From Calliopsis andreniformis (lineage: Eukaryota > Arthropoda > Insecta > Hymenoptera > Andrenidae), in contig NW_027480593.1 of the NCBI RefSeq assembly GCF_051401765.1, positions 806,001 through 870,000 on the forward strand: a DNA stretch of 64,000 nt. The letters run 5' to 3'. The notes below the pieces were generated by a model. It saw only the letters and a program-made list of their open reading frames with translations. It did no database searches and was not told where the DNA came from. The translations under genes were made by a program, and so were the position numbers. Positions 13,160-26,797 of the stretch are shown here, piece after piece; the stretch's first letter is position 1; each line of letters opens with the position of its first letter.

Positions 13160-14403
13160 GATGATTGAGTATTGAGGATTTAGGATTGAGGATTGAGGAT
13201 TGAGTATTGAAGGTTGAGGATTGATGATTGAGGGTTCAGGATGAGGATTGAGGATGGAGTATTGAGGACTGGGGATTGAAGATTGAGGATTGAGGATTGA
13301 GGATTAAAGATTGAGTATTGAGGATTGAAGATTGAGAATTGAGGATTGAGGATTGAACATTGAGGACTGAGTGTTGAGGGTTGAGTGATGAGAATTGATG
13401 TTTGTGGATAGACATTTGAAGATTGCAGAATGAGTATTGTGTATTGAAAACTGTGAATTGAGGATATTCCATTGAGGATTGAGGATTGTAACCTGATTGT
13501 TGAGGACTGAGGGCTGAAGATTGAGGATTCAGGTGTGAGGGTTCAGAATTGAGGTTTGAGGACTGAGCATTGAGGATTGAGGATTGAAGATTGAGTATTG
13601 AGGATTGAAGATTGAGGATTGAGGATTGAGGATTGAGGATTGAGGATGAGGGCTGAGGGTTGAGGATTGAGGTTTAAGGGCTGAGGATTGAGAATTCAGG
13701 ATTGAGGATTGAGGATTGAAGATTGAGGATTGGGTATTGAGAATTGAAGAATGAGGATTGAGGATTGAGGATTGAGGATAGAGGATTGAAGATTGAGTAT
13801 TGAGGATTGAAAATTGACGATTGAGGATTGTGGGTTGAAGATTGAGTATTGAACATTGAGGACTGAGAGTTGAGGGTTCAGTGATGAGAATTGATGTTTG
13901 TGGATAGAGGTTTGAAGATTGCAGATTGAGTATTGAGTATTGAAAACTGTGACTTGAGGATATTCTATTCAGGATTGAGGATTGTCAACTGATTGTTGAG
14001 GACTGAGGTCTGAAGATTGAGGATTCAGGATTGAGGATTCAGAATTGAGGTTTGAAGACTGAGGATTGAGGATTGAAGAATGATTATTGAGGATTGAGGG
14101 TTGAGAATTGAAGATTGAGGATTGGGTATTGAGGATTGAAGGATGAGGACTGAGGATTTAGGATTGAGGATTGAGGATTGACGATTCAGAATTAAGGATT
14201 GAAGGTTGAGGATTGAGGATTGAGGATTGAGGATCGAGGATTGAAGATTGAGTATTGAGGATTGAATATTGAGGATTGAGGATTGAGGATTGAGAATTGA
14301 GGATTGGGGATTGAGGATTCAGGATTGAGGATTGAGGATTGAAGATTGAGGATAGAGGATTGATGATTAAAGATTGAGTGTTGAGGATTGAAGACTCAGC
14401 ATT
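13160..14403. repeat. D2: second copy of the 1244-bp tandem duplication
   Basis: This copy is near-identical to 11916-13159. Its markers are at 13446 and 13942, each 1244 bp after its D1 counterpart. The left boundary joins GAAGACTCAGCATTGATGATT, and the same GAAGACTCAGC sequence recurs at the right boundary (about 14391). The duplication endpoints therefore lie in matching repeat sequence, as expected for unequal exchange. It continues into C/B-type sequence. Confidence 0.92.
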
Positions 14404-15017
14404 GATGATTGAGGACTGAGGATTGAGGATTGAGGATTGAGGATTGAGTATTGAAGGTTGAGGATTGAAGATTGAGGATTGACGATTGAGGATTGAGGAT
14501 TGTGGGTTGAGGATGTGGGCTGAGGGTTGAGTATTGAGGTTTGAGGACTGAAGACAGAGGATTGAGGATTGAGAATTGAGGATTGAGGATAGAGTGTTGA
14601 AGATTGAGGATTGGGTATTGAGGATTGAGGATTGAGGATTGAAGGTTGAGGATTGTGAATTGAAGATTGAGTATTGAGGATTGAAGATTGAGGATTGAGG
14701 ATTGAGGATTGAGAGTTGACGATGAGGGCTGAGGGTTGGGGATTGAGGTTTGAGGACTGAGGACTGAGGATTGAGGATTGAGAATTGAGGATTGAGGATT
14801 GAGGATTGAGGATTGAAGATTGAGGATTGGGTATTGAGGATTGAACATTGAGGATTGAGGATTGAGGATCGAGGATTGAGGATTGAGGATTGAAGATTGA
14901 ATATTGATGATTGAAGGTTGAAGATAGAGGATTGAGGGTTGTGGATTGAGGACGAGGACTGAGGGTTGAGTATTGATGTTTGAGGTCTGAGGATTGAGGA
15001 TAGAGGATTGAGAATTG
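14404..15017. repeat. C-type segment, copy of the end of C1
   Basis: This segment matches about 5870-6465 and continues into the B sequence that follows, as C1 does (offset 8553 bp at 6533 and 15086). The shared order is GAGAGTTGACGATGAGGG, then GGTATTGAGGATTGAACATT, then GGTTGTGGATTGAGGACGAGG. A private change is GAGGATGTGGGCTGAGGG at about 14511. No other feature was seen. Confidence 0.7.
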
Positions 15018-16421
15018 AGGATTGAAGATTGAGTATTGAGGACTGAAGGTTGAGGATTGGGGATTGAGGATTGAAGATTGAGGTCTTAGTGTTGAGGGTT
15101 GAGTGATGGGAATTGATGTTTGTGGATTGAGATTTGAAGATTGAAGAATGGGGATTGAGTATTGAAAACTGTGAATTGAGGATATTCTATTGAGGATTGA
15201 GGATTGACAATTGATTGTTGAGGACTGAGGGCTAAAGATTGAGGATTCAGGATTGAGGAATCGGGATTGAGGTTTAAGGACTGAGGATTGAGGGTTGAGG
15301 ATTGAGGATTGACGCTTGAGGATTGAGGGTTGAGGATGGAGGATTGAAAAGAGTGGACTGAGTGTTGAGGAATGAGTGTTGAGAATTGATGTTTGAGGAT
15401 TGAGATTTGATTATTGAATATTGTGGACTGAGTATTGAACCATGATAATTCAGGATACACTATTGAGTATTAGGAATTGAGGATTGATGGTTGAGTATTG
15501 AGTATTGGTGGTTGAGTGTTGTGTGTTGAATATTGAGGATAGAGGATTGAGGATTGAGGATTGAAGATTGAGGATTGAATATTGAGTATTGATGATTGAA
15601 GATTGAGGATTGAGGATTGAGTGTTGAGGATTGAGCACGAGGACTGACGGTTGAGGATTGAGGTTTGAGGTCTGAGGATTGAGGATTGAGGACTGAGGAT
15701 TGAGGATTGAGGATTGAGCATTGAGGATTGAAGATTGAGTACTGGGGATTGAGGATTGAAGATTGACGATTGAGGATTGTGGATTGAGGATTGAGGATTG
15801 AACGTTGAGGACTGAGTGTTGAGGGTTGAGTGATGAGAATTGATGTTTGTGGATAGTGGTTTGAAGAATGCAGATTGAGTATTGGGTATTGAAAACTGTG
15901 AATTGAGGATATTCTATTGAGGATTCAGGGTGGACAACTGATTGTTGAGGACTGAGGGCTGAGGATTGAGGATTCAGGATTGAGGATTCAGAATTGAGGT
16001 TTGAGGACTGAGGATTGATGATTGAAGGTTGAGTATCGAGGATTGAAGATTGAGGATTGAGGATTGAGGACTGAGGATTGAGGATGAGGGCTGAGGGTTG
16101 AGTATTGAGGTTTGAGGACTGAGGACTGAGGATTGAGGATTGAGAATTGAGGACTGAGGATTGAGTGTTGAAGATTGAGGATTGTGTATTGAGGATTGAG
16201 GATTGAGGATTGAAGGTTGAGGATTGTGAATTGAAGATTGAGTATTGAGGATTGAAGATTGAGGATTGAGGATTGAGGATTGAGAGTTGACGATGAGGGC
16301 TGAGGGTTGAGGATTGAGGTTTGAGGACTGAGGACTGAGGATTGAGGATTGAGAATTGAGGATTGAGGATTGAGGATTGAGGATTGAAGATTGAGGATTG
16401 GGTATTGAGGATTGAACATTG
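15018..16421. repeat. B1: B-type block
   Basis: Landmarks in order are GAAAACTGTG (15164), GAAAAGAGTGG (15346), GAACCATGATAATTCAGG (about 15437), and a second GAAAACTGTG (15891). The first of these recur in B2 at an offset of 1404 bp, making B1/B2 a tandem pair. Variants unique to B1 include GGTCTTAGTG at about 15082. Confidence 0.75.
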
Positions 16422-17825
16422 AGGATTGAAGATTGAGTATTGAGGACTGAAGGTTGAGGATTGAGGATTGAGGATTGAAGATTGAGGACTTAGTGTTGAG
16501 GGTTGAGTGATGGGAATTGATGTTTGTGGATTGAGATTTGAAGATTGAAGAATGGGGATTGAGTATTGAAAACTGTGAATTGAGGATGTTCTATTGAGGA
16601 TTGAGGATTGACAATTGATTGTTGAGGACTGAGGGCTAAAGATTGAGGATTCAGGATCGAGGAATCGGGATTGAGGTTTAAGGACTGAGGATTGAGGGTT
16701 GAGGATTGAGGATTGACGCTTTAGGATTGAGGGTTGAGGATGGAGGATTGAAAAGAGTGGACTGAGTGTTGAGGATTGAGTGTTGAGAATTGATGTTTGA
16801 GGATTGAGATTTGATTTTTGAATATTGTGGATTGAGTATTGAACCATGATAATTCAGGATACACTATTGAGTATTCGGAATTGAGGATTGAAGGTTGAGT
16901 ATTGAGGATTGGTGGTTGAGGGTTGTGTGTTGAATATTGAGGATAGAGGATTGAGGATTGAGGATTGAAGATTGAGGATTGAATATTGAGTATTGATGAT
17001 TGAAGATTGAAGATTGAGGATTGAGGATTGAGTGTTGAGGATTGAGCACGAGGACTGACGGTTGAGGATTGAGGTTTGATGTCTGAGGATTGAGGATTGA
17101 GGACTGAGGATTGAGGATTGAGGTTTGAGCATTGAGGATTGAAGATTGAGGACTGGGGATTGAGGATTGAAGATTGACGAATGAGGATTGTGGATTGAGG
17201 ATTGAGGATTGAACGTTGAGGACTGAGTGTTGAGGGTTGAGTGATGAGAATTGATGTTTGTGGATAGAGGTTTGAAGAATGCAGATTGAGTATTGAGTAT
17301 TGAAAACTGTGAATTGAGGATATTCTATTGAGGATTCAGGGTTGACTACTGATTGTTGAGGACTGAGGGCTGAAGATTGAGGATTCAGGATTGAGGATTC
17401 GGAATTGAGGTTTGAGGACTGAGGATTGAGGATTGAAGATTGAGTATCGAGGATTGAAGGTTGAGGATTGAGGATTGAGGACTGAGGATTGAGGATGAGG
17501 GCTGAGGGTTGAGTATTGAGGTTTGAGGACTGAGGACTGAGGATTGAGGATTGAGAATTGAGGATTGAGGATTGAGGATTGAAGGTTGAGGATTGTGAAT
17601 TGAAGATTGAGTATTGAGGATTGAAGATTGAGGATTGAGGATTGAGGACAGGGACTGACGGTTGAGGATTGAGGTTTGAGGGTTGAGGTTTGAGGTTTGA
17701 GGACTGAGGACTGAGGATTGAGGATTGAGAATTGAGGATTGAGGATTGAGGATTGAGGATTGAGGATTGACGATTGAGGATTGGGAATTGAGGATTGAAC
17801 ATTGAGGATTGAGGATTGAGGATCC
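16422..17825. repeat. B2: tandem copy of B1
   Basis: Landmarks GAAAACTGTG (16568 and 17302) and GAAAAGAGTGG (16750) repeat B1 at 1404-1411 bp. The match weakens after about 17640, where GGACAGGGACTGACGG replaces the B1 continuation. B2 is the copy most like B' (38582-40619): 16854-17132 and 39046-39324 correspond at an offset of 22192 bp. It carries GAGGATGTTCTATT where most markers read GATATTCTATT, a variant shared with B'. Confidence 0.75.
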
Positions 17826-18469
17826 AGGATTGAGGGTTGAGGATTGAAGATTGAATATTGATGATTGAAGATTGAGGATTGAAGATTGAGTGTTGTGGAT
17901 TGAGGACGAGGACTGAGGGTTGAGTATTGATGTTTGAGGTCTGAAGATTGAGGATTGATTATTGAGAATTGAGGATTGAGGATTGAGGATTGAAGAGTGA
18001 GGATTGGGTATTGAGGATTGAAGAATGAGGACTGAGGATCTAGGATTGAGGATCGAGGATTGAAGATTGAGTATTGAGGATTGAAGATTGAGGATTGAGC
18101 ATTGAGGATTGAGGATTGAGGATTGAGGATTGAGGATTGAAGATTGAGGATTGGGTATTGAGGATTGAGCATTGAGGATTGAGGACTGGGTATTGAGGAT
18201 TGAGCATTGAGGATTGAGGATTGAGGATCGAGGATTGAGGATTGAGGATTGAGGATTGAGCATTGAGGATTGAGGATTGAGGATCGAGGATTGAGGATTG
18301 AGGATTGAAGATTGAATATTGATGGTTGAAGATTGATGATTGAGGATTGAGGGTTGTGGATTGAGGACGAGGACTGAGGGTTGAGTATTGATGTTTGAGG
18401 TCTGAGGATTGAGGATTGAGGTTTGAGGATTGAGAATTGAGAATTGAGGATGAGGACTGAGGGTTGAGG
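17826..18469. repeat. Link between B2 and the U array
   Basis: This is heptamer sequence corresponding to about 40060-40619 on the left of the U6 remnant, and partly to 6936-7242. Between about 18130 and 18290 the string containing GAGCATT and GAGGATCG is repeated locally, making this copy longer than its counterparts at 7020 and 40400. No gene or other element was seen. Confidence 0.65.
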
Positions 18470-21400
18470 ATTGAGGTTTGAGGTACGAGGATTGAGGATT
18501 GAGAATTGAGGACTGAGGATTGACGATTGAGTATTGAAGATTGAGGATTGATGACTGAGGATTGAGGATTGAGGTATGATGATTGCGATTTGAGTATTGA
18601 AAATTGGGTATTGAGGATTGAATATTGAGGATTGAGGATTGAGGATTGAGGATTGAAGATTGATTATTGAGGATTGAAGATTGAGGATTGAGGATTGACG
18701 ATTGAGGATTGAGGATTGAGGTTTGAGGATTGAGGATGAGGGCTGAGGGTTGAGGATTGAGGTTTGAGGACTGAGGACTGAGGATTGAGGATTGAGAATT
18801 GAGGGTTGAGGATTGAGGATTGAAGATTGAGGATTGGGTATTGAGGATTGAAGAACGAGGATTGAGGATTGAGGATTGAGGATTGGGGACTGAGGATTGA
18901 GGATTGAGGATTGAGGATTGAGGATAGAGGATTGTAGATTCAGTATTCAGGATTGAAGATTGAGAGTTGAGGATTGAGTATTGAACATTGAGGACTGAGT
19001 GTTGAGGGTTGAGTGATGAGAATTGATGTTTGTGGATAGAGATTTGAAGATTGCAGATTGAGTATTGAGTATTGAAAACTGTGAATTGAGGATATTCTAT
19101 TGAGGATTGAGGATTGACAACTGATTGTAGAGGACTGAGGGCTGAAGATTGAGGATTCAGGATTGAGGATTCAGAATTGAGGTTTGAGGACAGAGGATTG
19201 AAGATTGAAGATTGAGTATTGAGGATTGAAGATGGAGGATTGAGGTTGAGGACTGAGGATTGAGGATGAGGGCTGAGGGTTGAGGATAGAGGTTTGAGGA
19301 CTGAGGTCTGAGGATTGAGTATAGAGAATTGAGGATTGAGGATTGAGGATTGAAGATTGAGGATTGGGTATTGAGGATTGAAGAATGAGGATTGAGGATT
19401 GAGGATTCAGGATTGAGGATTGAAGATTGAGTATTGAGGATTGAAGACTGACGATTGAGGATTGAGGGTTGAGGATCGAGGATTGAGAATTGAGGATTGA
19501 TGATTGAGTATTGAGGGTTGAAGATTGAGGATTGAGGATTGAGGATTGAGGATTGAGGATTGAAGATTGAGGTTTGGGGACTGAGTGTTGAGGGTTGTGT
19601 GATTAGAATTGATGTTTGTGGATAGATATTTGAATTTTGCAGATTGCGCATTGAGTATTGAAAACTGTGAAATGATGATATTCTATTGAGGATTGAGAAT
19701 TGACAACTGATTGTTGAGGACTGAGGGCTGAAGATTGAGGATTCAGGATTGAGAATTCAGAATTGAGGATTGATGACTGAGGATTGAGGATTGAAGACTG
19801 AGTATTGAGGATTGAAGATTGAGGATTAAGGATTGAGGATTGGGGATTGAGGATCTAGGATTGAAAATTGATTATTGAGGATTGAATATTGAGGATTGAG
19901 GATTGAGGATTGAGAACTGAGAATTGAGGATAAGGACTGAGGGTTGAGGATTGAGGTTTGAGGAATGAGGATTGAGGATTGAGGATTGAGGATTGAAGAT
20001 TGAGTATTGATGATTGAAGATTGAGGATTGAGGATTGAGGGTTGAGGATTGAGGACGAGAACAGACAGTTGAGGATTGTGGTTTGAGGATTGAGGGTTGA
20101 TGAATGAGAATTGAGGATGAGGACTGAGGTTTGAGGATTGAGGTGTGAGGAATGAGGATTGAGGATTGAGGATTGAGGATTGAATATTGAGGATTGAGGA
20201 TTGAGTATCGAAGGTTGAGTATTGATGACTGAGGATTGAGGATTGAGGATTGAAGATTGAGGATTGAGGATTGAGGACTGAAGATTGAATATTGATGATT
20301 CAAGGTTGAGGATTGAGGATTGAGGGTTGTGGATTGAGGACGAGGACTGAGGGTTGACTATTGATATTTGAGGTCTGAGGATTGAGGATTGAGGATTGAG
20401 AATGGAGGATTGAGGATTGAGGATTGAAGATTGAGGATTGGGTATTGAGGATTGAAGAATGAGGATTGAGGATTGAGGATTGAGGATTGAGAATTGAAGA
20501 TTGAGTATTGGGGATTGAAAATTGAGGATTGAGGACTGAGGATTGAGGATTGTGTATTGAGGATTGTGGATTGAGTATTGAAGATTGAGTATTGAGGGTT
20601 GACGATTGAGGATTGTGGATTGAAGGTTGAGTTTTGAGGATTGAAGGTTGAGGATTGAGGATTGAGGATTGAGAATTGACGATGAGGGCTGAGGGTTGAG
20701 GATTGCGGTTTGAGGACTGAGGACTGAGGATTGAGGATTGAGAATTGAGGATTGAGGATTGAGAATTGAGGATGGGGACTGAGGTTTGAGGATTGAGGTG
20801 TGAAGAATGAGGATTGAGGATTGAGGATTGAGGATTCAGGATTGAGGATTGAGGATTGAGTTTCGAAGGTTGAGGATTGATGACTGAGGATTGAGGATTG
20901 AGGATCGAGGATTGAAGATTGAGGATAGGGGATTGAGGATAGACGATTGAGGATTGAGTATTGAGGATTGAGAATTGAGGATTGAGCATTGAAGGTTGAG
21001 TATTGAGGATTGAAGGTTGAGGATTGAGGGTTGAGGATTGAAGATTGGGGACTTAGTGTTGAGGGTTGAGTGATGGGAATTGATGCTTGTGGATGGAGAT
21101 TTGAAGTTTGAAGAATGGGGATTGAGCATTGAAAACTGTGAATTGAGGATATTCTATTGAGGATTGAGGATTGACAATTGACTGTTGAGGACTGAGGGCT
21201 AAAGATTGAGGATTCAGGATTGAGGACACGGGATTGAGGTTTGATGACTGAGGATTGAGGGTTGAGGATTGAGGATTGAGGGTTGACGCTTGAGGATTGA
21301 GGGTTGAGTATGGAGGATTGAAGATAGAGGACTGAGTGTTGAGGATTGAGTGTTGAGAATTGATGTTTGAGGTTTGAGGTTAGATTATTGAATAGTGTGG

Positions 21401-22657
21401 ATTGAGTATTGAACCACGAGAATTCAGGATACTCTATTGAGTATTGATAATTGAGGATTGATGGTTGAGTAATGAAGATTGGTGGTTGAGGGTTGTGTGT
21501 TGAATATTGAGGATTGAGGATTGAGGATTGAGGATTGAAGATTGAGGATTGAATATCAAGAATTGATGATTGAAGATTGAGGATTGAGGATGAAGTGTTG
21601 AGGATTGAGGACGAGGACTGACGGTTGAGGATTGAGGTTTGAGGATCGAGGATTGAGGATTGAGGACTGAGGATTGAGGATTGAGGATTAAGCATTGAGG
21701 ATTGAAGATTGAGGACTGGGGATTGAGGATTGAAGATTGACGATTGCGGATTGTGGATTGAGGATTGAGGATTGAACATTGAGGACTGAGTGTTGAGGGT
21801 TGAGTGATGAGAATTGATGTTTGTGGATAGAGGTTTGAAGATTGCAGATTGAGTATTGAGTGTTGAAAACTGTGAATTGAGGATATTCTATTGAGGATTC
21901 AGGGTTGACAACTGATTGCTGAGGACTGAGGGCTGAAGATTGAGGATTGAGGATTGAAGATTGAGTATTGAGGATTGAAGATGGAGGATTGAGGATTGAC
22001 GATTGAGGATTGAGGATTGAGGTTTGAGTATTGACGATGAGGGCTGAGGGTTGAGGATTGAGGTTTGAGGTCTGAGGACTGAGGATAGAGGATTGAGAAT
22101 TGAGGATTGAGGATTGAGGATTAAAGATTGAGGATTGGGTATTGAGGATTGAAGAATGAGGATTGAGGATTGAAGATTGAGGATTGAGGATTGAGGATTG
22201 AGGATTGAGGATTGAAGATTGAGGATTGGGTATTGCGTATTGAACATTGAGGATTGAAGATTGATGATTGTGGATTGAGGATTGAGGACTGAAGATTGAA
22301 TATTGATGATTGAAGATTGAGGATTGAGGATTGAGGGTTGTGGATTGAGGACGAGGACTGAGGGTTGAGTATTGATGTTTGAGGTCTGAGGATTGAGGAT
22401 TGAAGATTGAGAATTGAGGATTGAGGATTGAGGATTGAAGATTGAGGATTGGGTATTGAGGATTGAAGGATGAGGATTGAGGATTGAGGATTGAAGAATG
22501 AGGATTGAGGATTGAGGATTGAGATTTGAGGATTGAAGATTGAGTTTTGAGGATTGAGGATTGAGGATTGAGGATTGAGGATTGAGGATTGAGGACTGCG
22601 GACTGAGGATTCAGGATTGAGAATTGAGGACTGAGGATAGAGTGTTGAAGATTGAGG
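18470..22657. repeat. U1: first of five tandem higher-order units (4188 bp)
   Basis: The unit is taken from just before GGTTTGAGGTACGAGG (GTACGAGG at 18483) to the end of GATAGAGTGTTGAAGATTGAGG. GTACGAGG recurs at 22671, 26811, 30678 and 34406, which sets the unit lengths. U1 has GAAAACTGTG markers at 19074, 19660, 21131 and 21865. I use it as the reference because it shows none of the large deletions of U2, U3 and U4. Around 20089-20190 it has a variant patch (GATGAATGAGAATTGAGG then GAGGTGTGAGG) shared with U0 but not with U2-U5. Confidence 0.93.
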
Positions 22658-25600
22658 ATTGAGGTTTGAGGTACGAGGATTGAGGATTGAGAATTGAGGA
22701 CTGAGGATTGACGATTGAGTATTGAAGATTGAGGATTGATGACTGAGGATTGAGGATTGAGGTATGATGATTGCGATTTGAGTATTGAAAATTGGGTATT
22801 GAGGATTGAATATTGAGGATTGAGGATTGAGGATTGAGGATTGAAGATTGATTATTGAGGATTGAAGATTGAGGATTGAGGATTGACGATTGAGGATTGA
22901 GGATTGAGGTTTGAGGATTGAGGATGAGGGCTGAGGGTTGAGGATTGAGGTTTGAGGACTGAGGACTGAGGATTGAGGATTGAGAATTGAGGTCTGAGGA
23001 CTGAGGATTGAAGATTGAGGATTGGGTATTGAGGATTGAAGAACGAGGATTGAGGATTGAGGATTGAGGATTGGGGACTGAGGATTGAGGATTGAGGATT
23101 GAGGATTGAGGATAGAGGATTGTAGATTCAGTATTCAGGATTGATGATTGAGAGTTGAGGATTGAGTATTGAACATTGAGGACTGAGTGTTGAGGGTTGA
23201 GTGATGAGAATTGATGTTTGTGGATAGAGATTTGAAGATTGCAGATTGAGTATTGAGTATTGAAAACTGTGAATTGAGGATATTCTATTGAGGATTGAGG
23301 ATTGACAACTGATTGTTGAGGACTGAGGGCTGAAGATTGAGGATTCAGGATTGAGGATTCAGAATTGAGGTTTGAGGACAGAGGATTGAAGATTGAAGAT
23401 TGAGTATTGAGGATTGAAGATGGAGGATTGAGGTTGAGGACTGAGGATTGAGGATGAGGGCTGAGGGTTGAGGATAGAGGTTTGAGGACTGAGGTCTGAG
23501 GATTGAGTATAGAGAATTGAGGATTGAGGATTGAGGATTGAAGATTGAGGATTGGGTATTGAGGATTGAAGAATGAGGATTGAGGATTGAGGATTCAGGA
23601 TTGAGGATTGAAGATTGAGTATTGAGGATTGAAGACTGTCGATTGAGGATTGAGGGTTGAGGATCGAGGATTGAGAATTGAGGATTGATGATTGAGTATT
23701 GAGGGTTGAAGATTGAGGATTGAGGATTGAGGATTGAAGATTGAGGATTGAAGATTGAGGTTTGGGGACTGAGTGTTGAGGGTTGTGTGATTAGAATTGA
23801 TGTTTGTGGATAGATATTTGAATTTTGCAGATTGCGCATTGAGTATTGAAAACTGTGAATTGATGATATTCTATTGAGGATTGAGAATTGACAACTGATT
23901 GTTGAGGACTGAGGGCTGAAGATTGAGGATTCAGGATTGAGAATTCAGAATTGAGGATTGATGACTGAGGATTGAGGATTGAAGACTGAGTATTGAGGAT
24001 TGAAGATTGAGGATTAAGGATTGAGGATTGGGGATTGAGGATCTAGGATTGAAAATTGATTATTGAGGATTGAATATTGAGGATTGAGGATTGAGGATTG
24101 AGAACTGAGAATTGAGGATAAGGACTGAGGGTTGAGGATTGAGGTTTGAGGAATGAGGATTGAGGATTGAGGATTGAGGATTGAAGATTGAGTATTGATG
24201 ATTGAAGATTGAGGATTGAGGATTGAGGGTTGAGGATTGAGGACGAGAACAGACAGTTGAGGATTGTGGTTTGAGGATTGAGGATTGAGGATTGAGAATT
24301 GAGGATTGAAGATTGAGTATTGAGGACTGAAGGTTGAGGATTGAGGATTGAGGATTGATGATTGAGGATTGAATATTGAGGATTGAGGATTGAGTATCGA
24401 AGGTTGAGGATTGATGACTGAGGATTGAGGATTGAGGATTGAAGATTGAGGATTGAGGATTGAGGACTGAAGATTGAATATTGATGATTCAAGGTTGAGG
24501 ATTGAGGATTGAGGGTTGTGGATTGAGGACGAGGACTGAGGGTTGACTATTGATATTTGAGGTCTGAGGATTGAGGATTGAGGATTGAGAATGGAGGATT
24601 GAGGATTGAGGATTGAAGATTGAGGATTGGGTATTGAGGATTGAAGAATGAGGATTGAGCATTGAGGATTGAGGATTGAGATTTGAAGATTGAGTATTGG
24701 GGATTGAAAATTGAGGATTGAGGACTGAGGATTGAGGATTGTGTATTGAGGATTGTGGATTGAGTATTGAAGATTGAGTATTGAGGGTTGACGATTGAGG
24801 ATTGTGGATTGAAGGTTGAGTTTTGAGGATTGAAGGTTGAGGATTGAGGATTGAGAATTGACGATGAGGGCTGAGGGTTGAGGATTGCGGTTTGAGGACT
24901 GAGGACTGAGGATTGAGGATTGAGAATTGAGGATTGAGGATTGAGAATTGAGGATGGGGACTGAGGTTTGAGGATTGAGGTGTGAAGAATGAGGATTCAG
25001 GATTGAGGATTGAGGATTCAGGATTGAGGATTGAGGATTGAGTTTCGAAGGTTGAGGATTGATGACTGAGGATTGAGGATTGAGGATCGAGGATTGAAGA
25101 TTGAGGATAGGGGATTGAGGATAGACGATTGAGGATTGAGTATTGAGGATTGAGAATTGAGGATTGAGCATTGAAGGTTGAGTATTGAGGATTGAAGGTT
25201 GAGGATTGAGGGTTGAGGATTGAAGATTGGGGACTTAGTGTTGAGGGTTGAGTGATGGGAATTGATGCTTGTGGGTGGAGATTTGAAGTTTGAAGAATGG
25301 GGATTGAGCATTGAAAACTGTGAATTGAGGATATTCTATTGAGGATTGAGGATTGACAATTGACTGTTGAGGACTGAGGGCTAAAGATTGAGGATTCAGG
25401 ATTGAGGACACGGGATTGAGGTTTGATGACTGAGGATTGAGGGTTGAGGATTGAGGATTGAGGGTTGACGCTTGAGGATTGAGGGTTGAGTATGGAGGAT
25501 TGAAGATAGAGGACTGAGTGTTGAGGATTGAGTGTTGAGAATTGATGTTTGAGGTTTGAGGTTAGATTATTGAATAGTGTGGATTGAGTATTGAACCACG

Positions 25601-26797
25601 AGAATTCAGGATACTCTATTGAGTATTGATAATTGAGGATTGATGGTTGAGTAATGAAGATTGGTGGTTGAGGGTTGTGTGTTGAATATTGAGGATTGAG
25701 GATTGAGGATTGAGGATTGAAGATTGAGGATTGAATATCAAGAATTGATGATTGAAGATTGAGGATTGAGGATGAAGTGTTGAGGATTGAGGACGAGGAC
25801 TGACGGTTGAGGATTGAGGTTTGAGGATCGAGGATTGAGGATTGAGGACTGAGGATTGAGGATTGAGGATTAAGCATTGAGGATTGAAGATTGAGGACTG
25901 GGGATTGAGGATTGAAGATTGACGATTGCGGATTGTGGATTGAGGATTGAGGATTGAACATTGAGGACTGAGTGTTGAGGGTTGAGTGATGAGAATTGAT
26001 GTTTGTGGATAGAGGTTTGAAGATTGCAGATTGAGTATTGAGTGTTGAAAACTGTGAATTGAGGATATTCTATTGAGGATTCAGGGTTGACAACTGATTG
26101 CTGAGGACTGAGGGCTGAAGATTGAGGATTGAGGATTGAAGATTGAGTATTGAGGATTGAAGATGGAGGATTGAGGATTGACGATTGAGGATTGAGGATT
26201 GAGGTTTGAGTATTGACGATGAGGGCTGAGGGTTGAGGATTGAGGTTTGAGGTCTGAGGACTGAGGATAGAGGATTGAGAATTGAGGATTGAGGATTGAG
26301 GATTAAAGATTGAGGATTGGGTATTGAGGATTGAAGAATGAGGATTGAGGATTGAAGATTGAGGATTGAGGATTGAGGATTGAGGATTGAGGATTGAAGA
26401 TTGAGGATTGGGTATTGCGTATTGAACATTGAGGATTGAAGATTGATGATTGTGGATTGAGGATTGAGGATTGAGGGTTGTGGATTGAGGACGAGGACTG
26501 AGGGTTGAGTATTGATGTTTGAGGTCTGAGGATTGAGGATTGAAGATTGAGAATTGAGGATTGAGGATTGAGGATTGAAGATTGAGGATTGGGTATTGAG
26601 GATTGAAGGATGAGGATTGAGGATTGAGGATTGAAGAATGAGGATTGAGGATTGAGGATTGAGATTTGAGGATTGAAGATTGAGTTTTGAGGATTGAGGA
26701 TTGAGGATTGAGGATTGAGGATTGAGGATTGAGGACTGCGGACTGAGGATTCAGGATTGAGAATTGAGGACTGAGGATAGAGTGTTGAAGATTGAGG
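22658..26797. repeat. U2: second tandem unit (4140 bp)
   Basis: U2 is collinear with U1 at an offset of 4188 bp on the left and 4182 bp in the middle. It is 48 bp shorter: 42 bp (six heptamers) are missing near 26465, where GAAGATTGAATATTGATG should lie, and about 6 bp are lost in the replaced patch at 24270-24371. That patch resembles B-block sequence (GAGTATTGAGGACTGAAGG) and is shared with U3, U4 and U5. Markers are at 23262, 23848, 25313 and 26047. Confidence 0.93.

Noticed and set aside
19094..19140. GATATTCTATTG and the CAACTGATTGTTG mini-hairpin as promoter or terminator elements
   Set aside because: The stem is only 4 bp with no T-tract. The TATTCT-like string occurs in all marker modules with no gene downstream, so chance similarity is sufficient.
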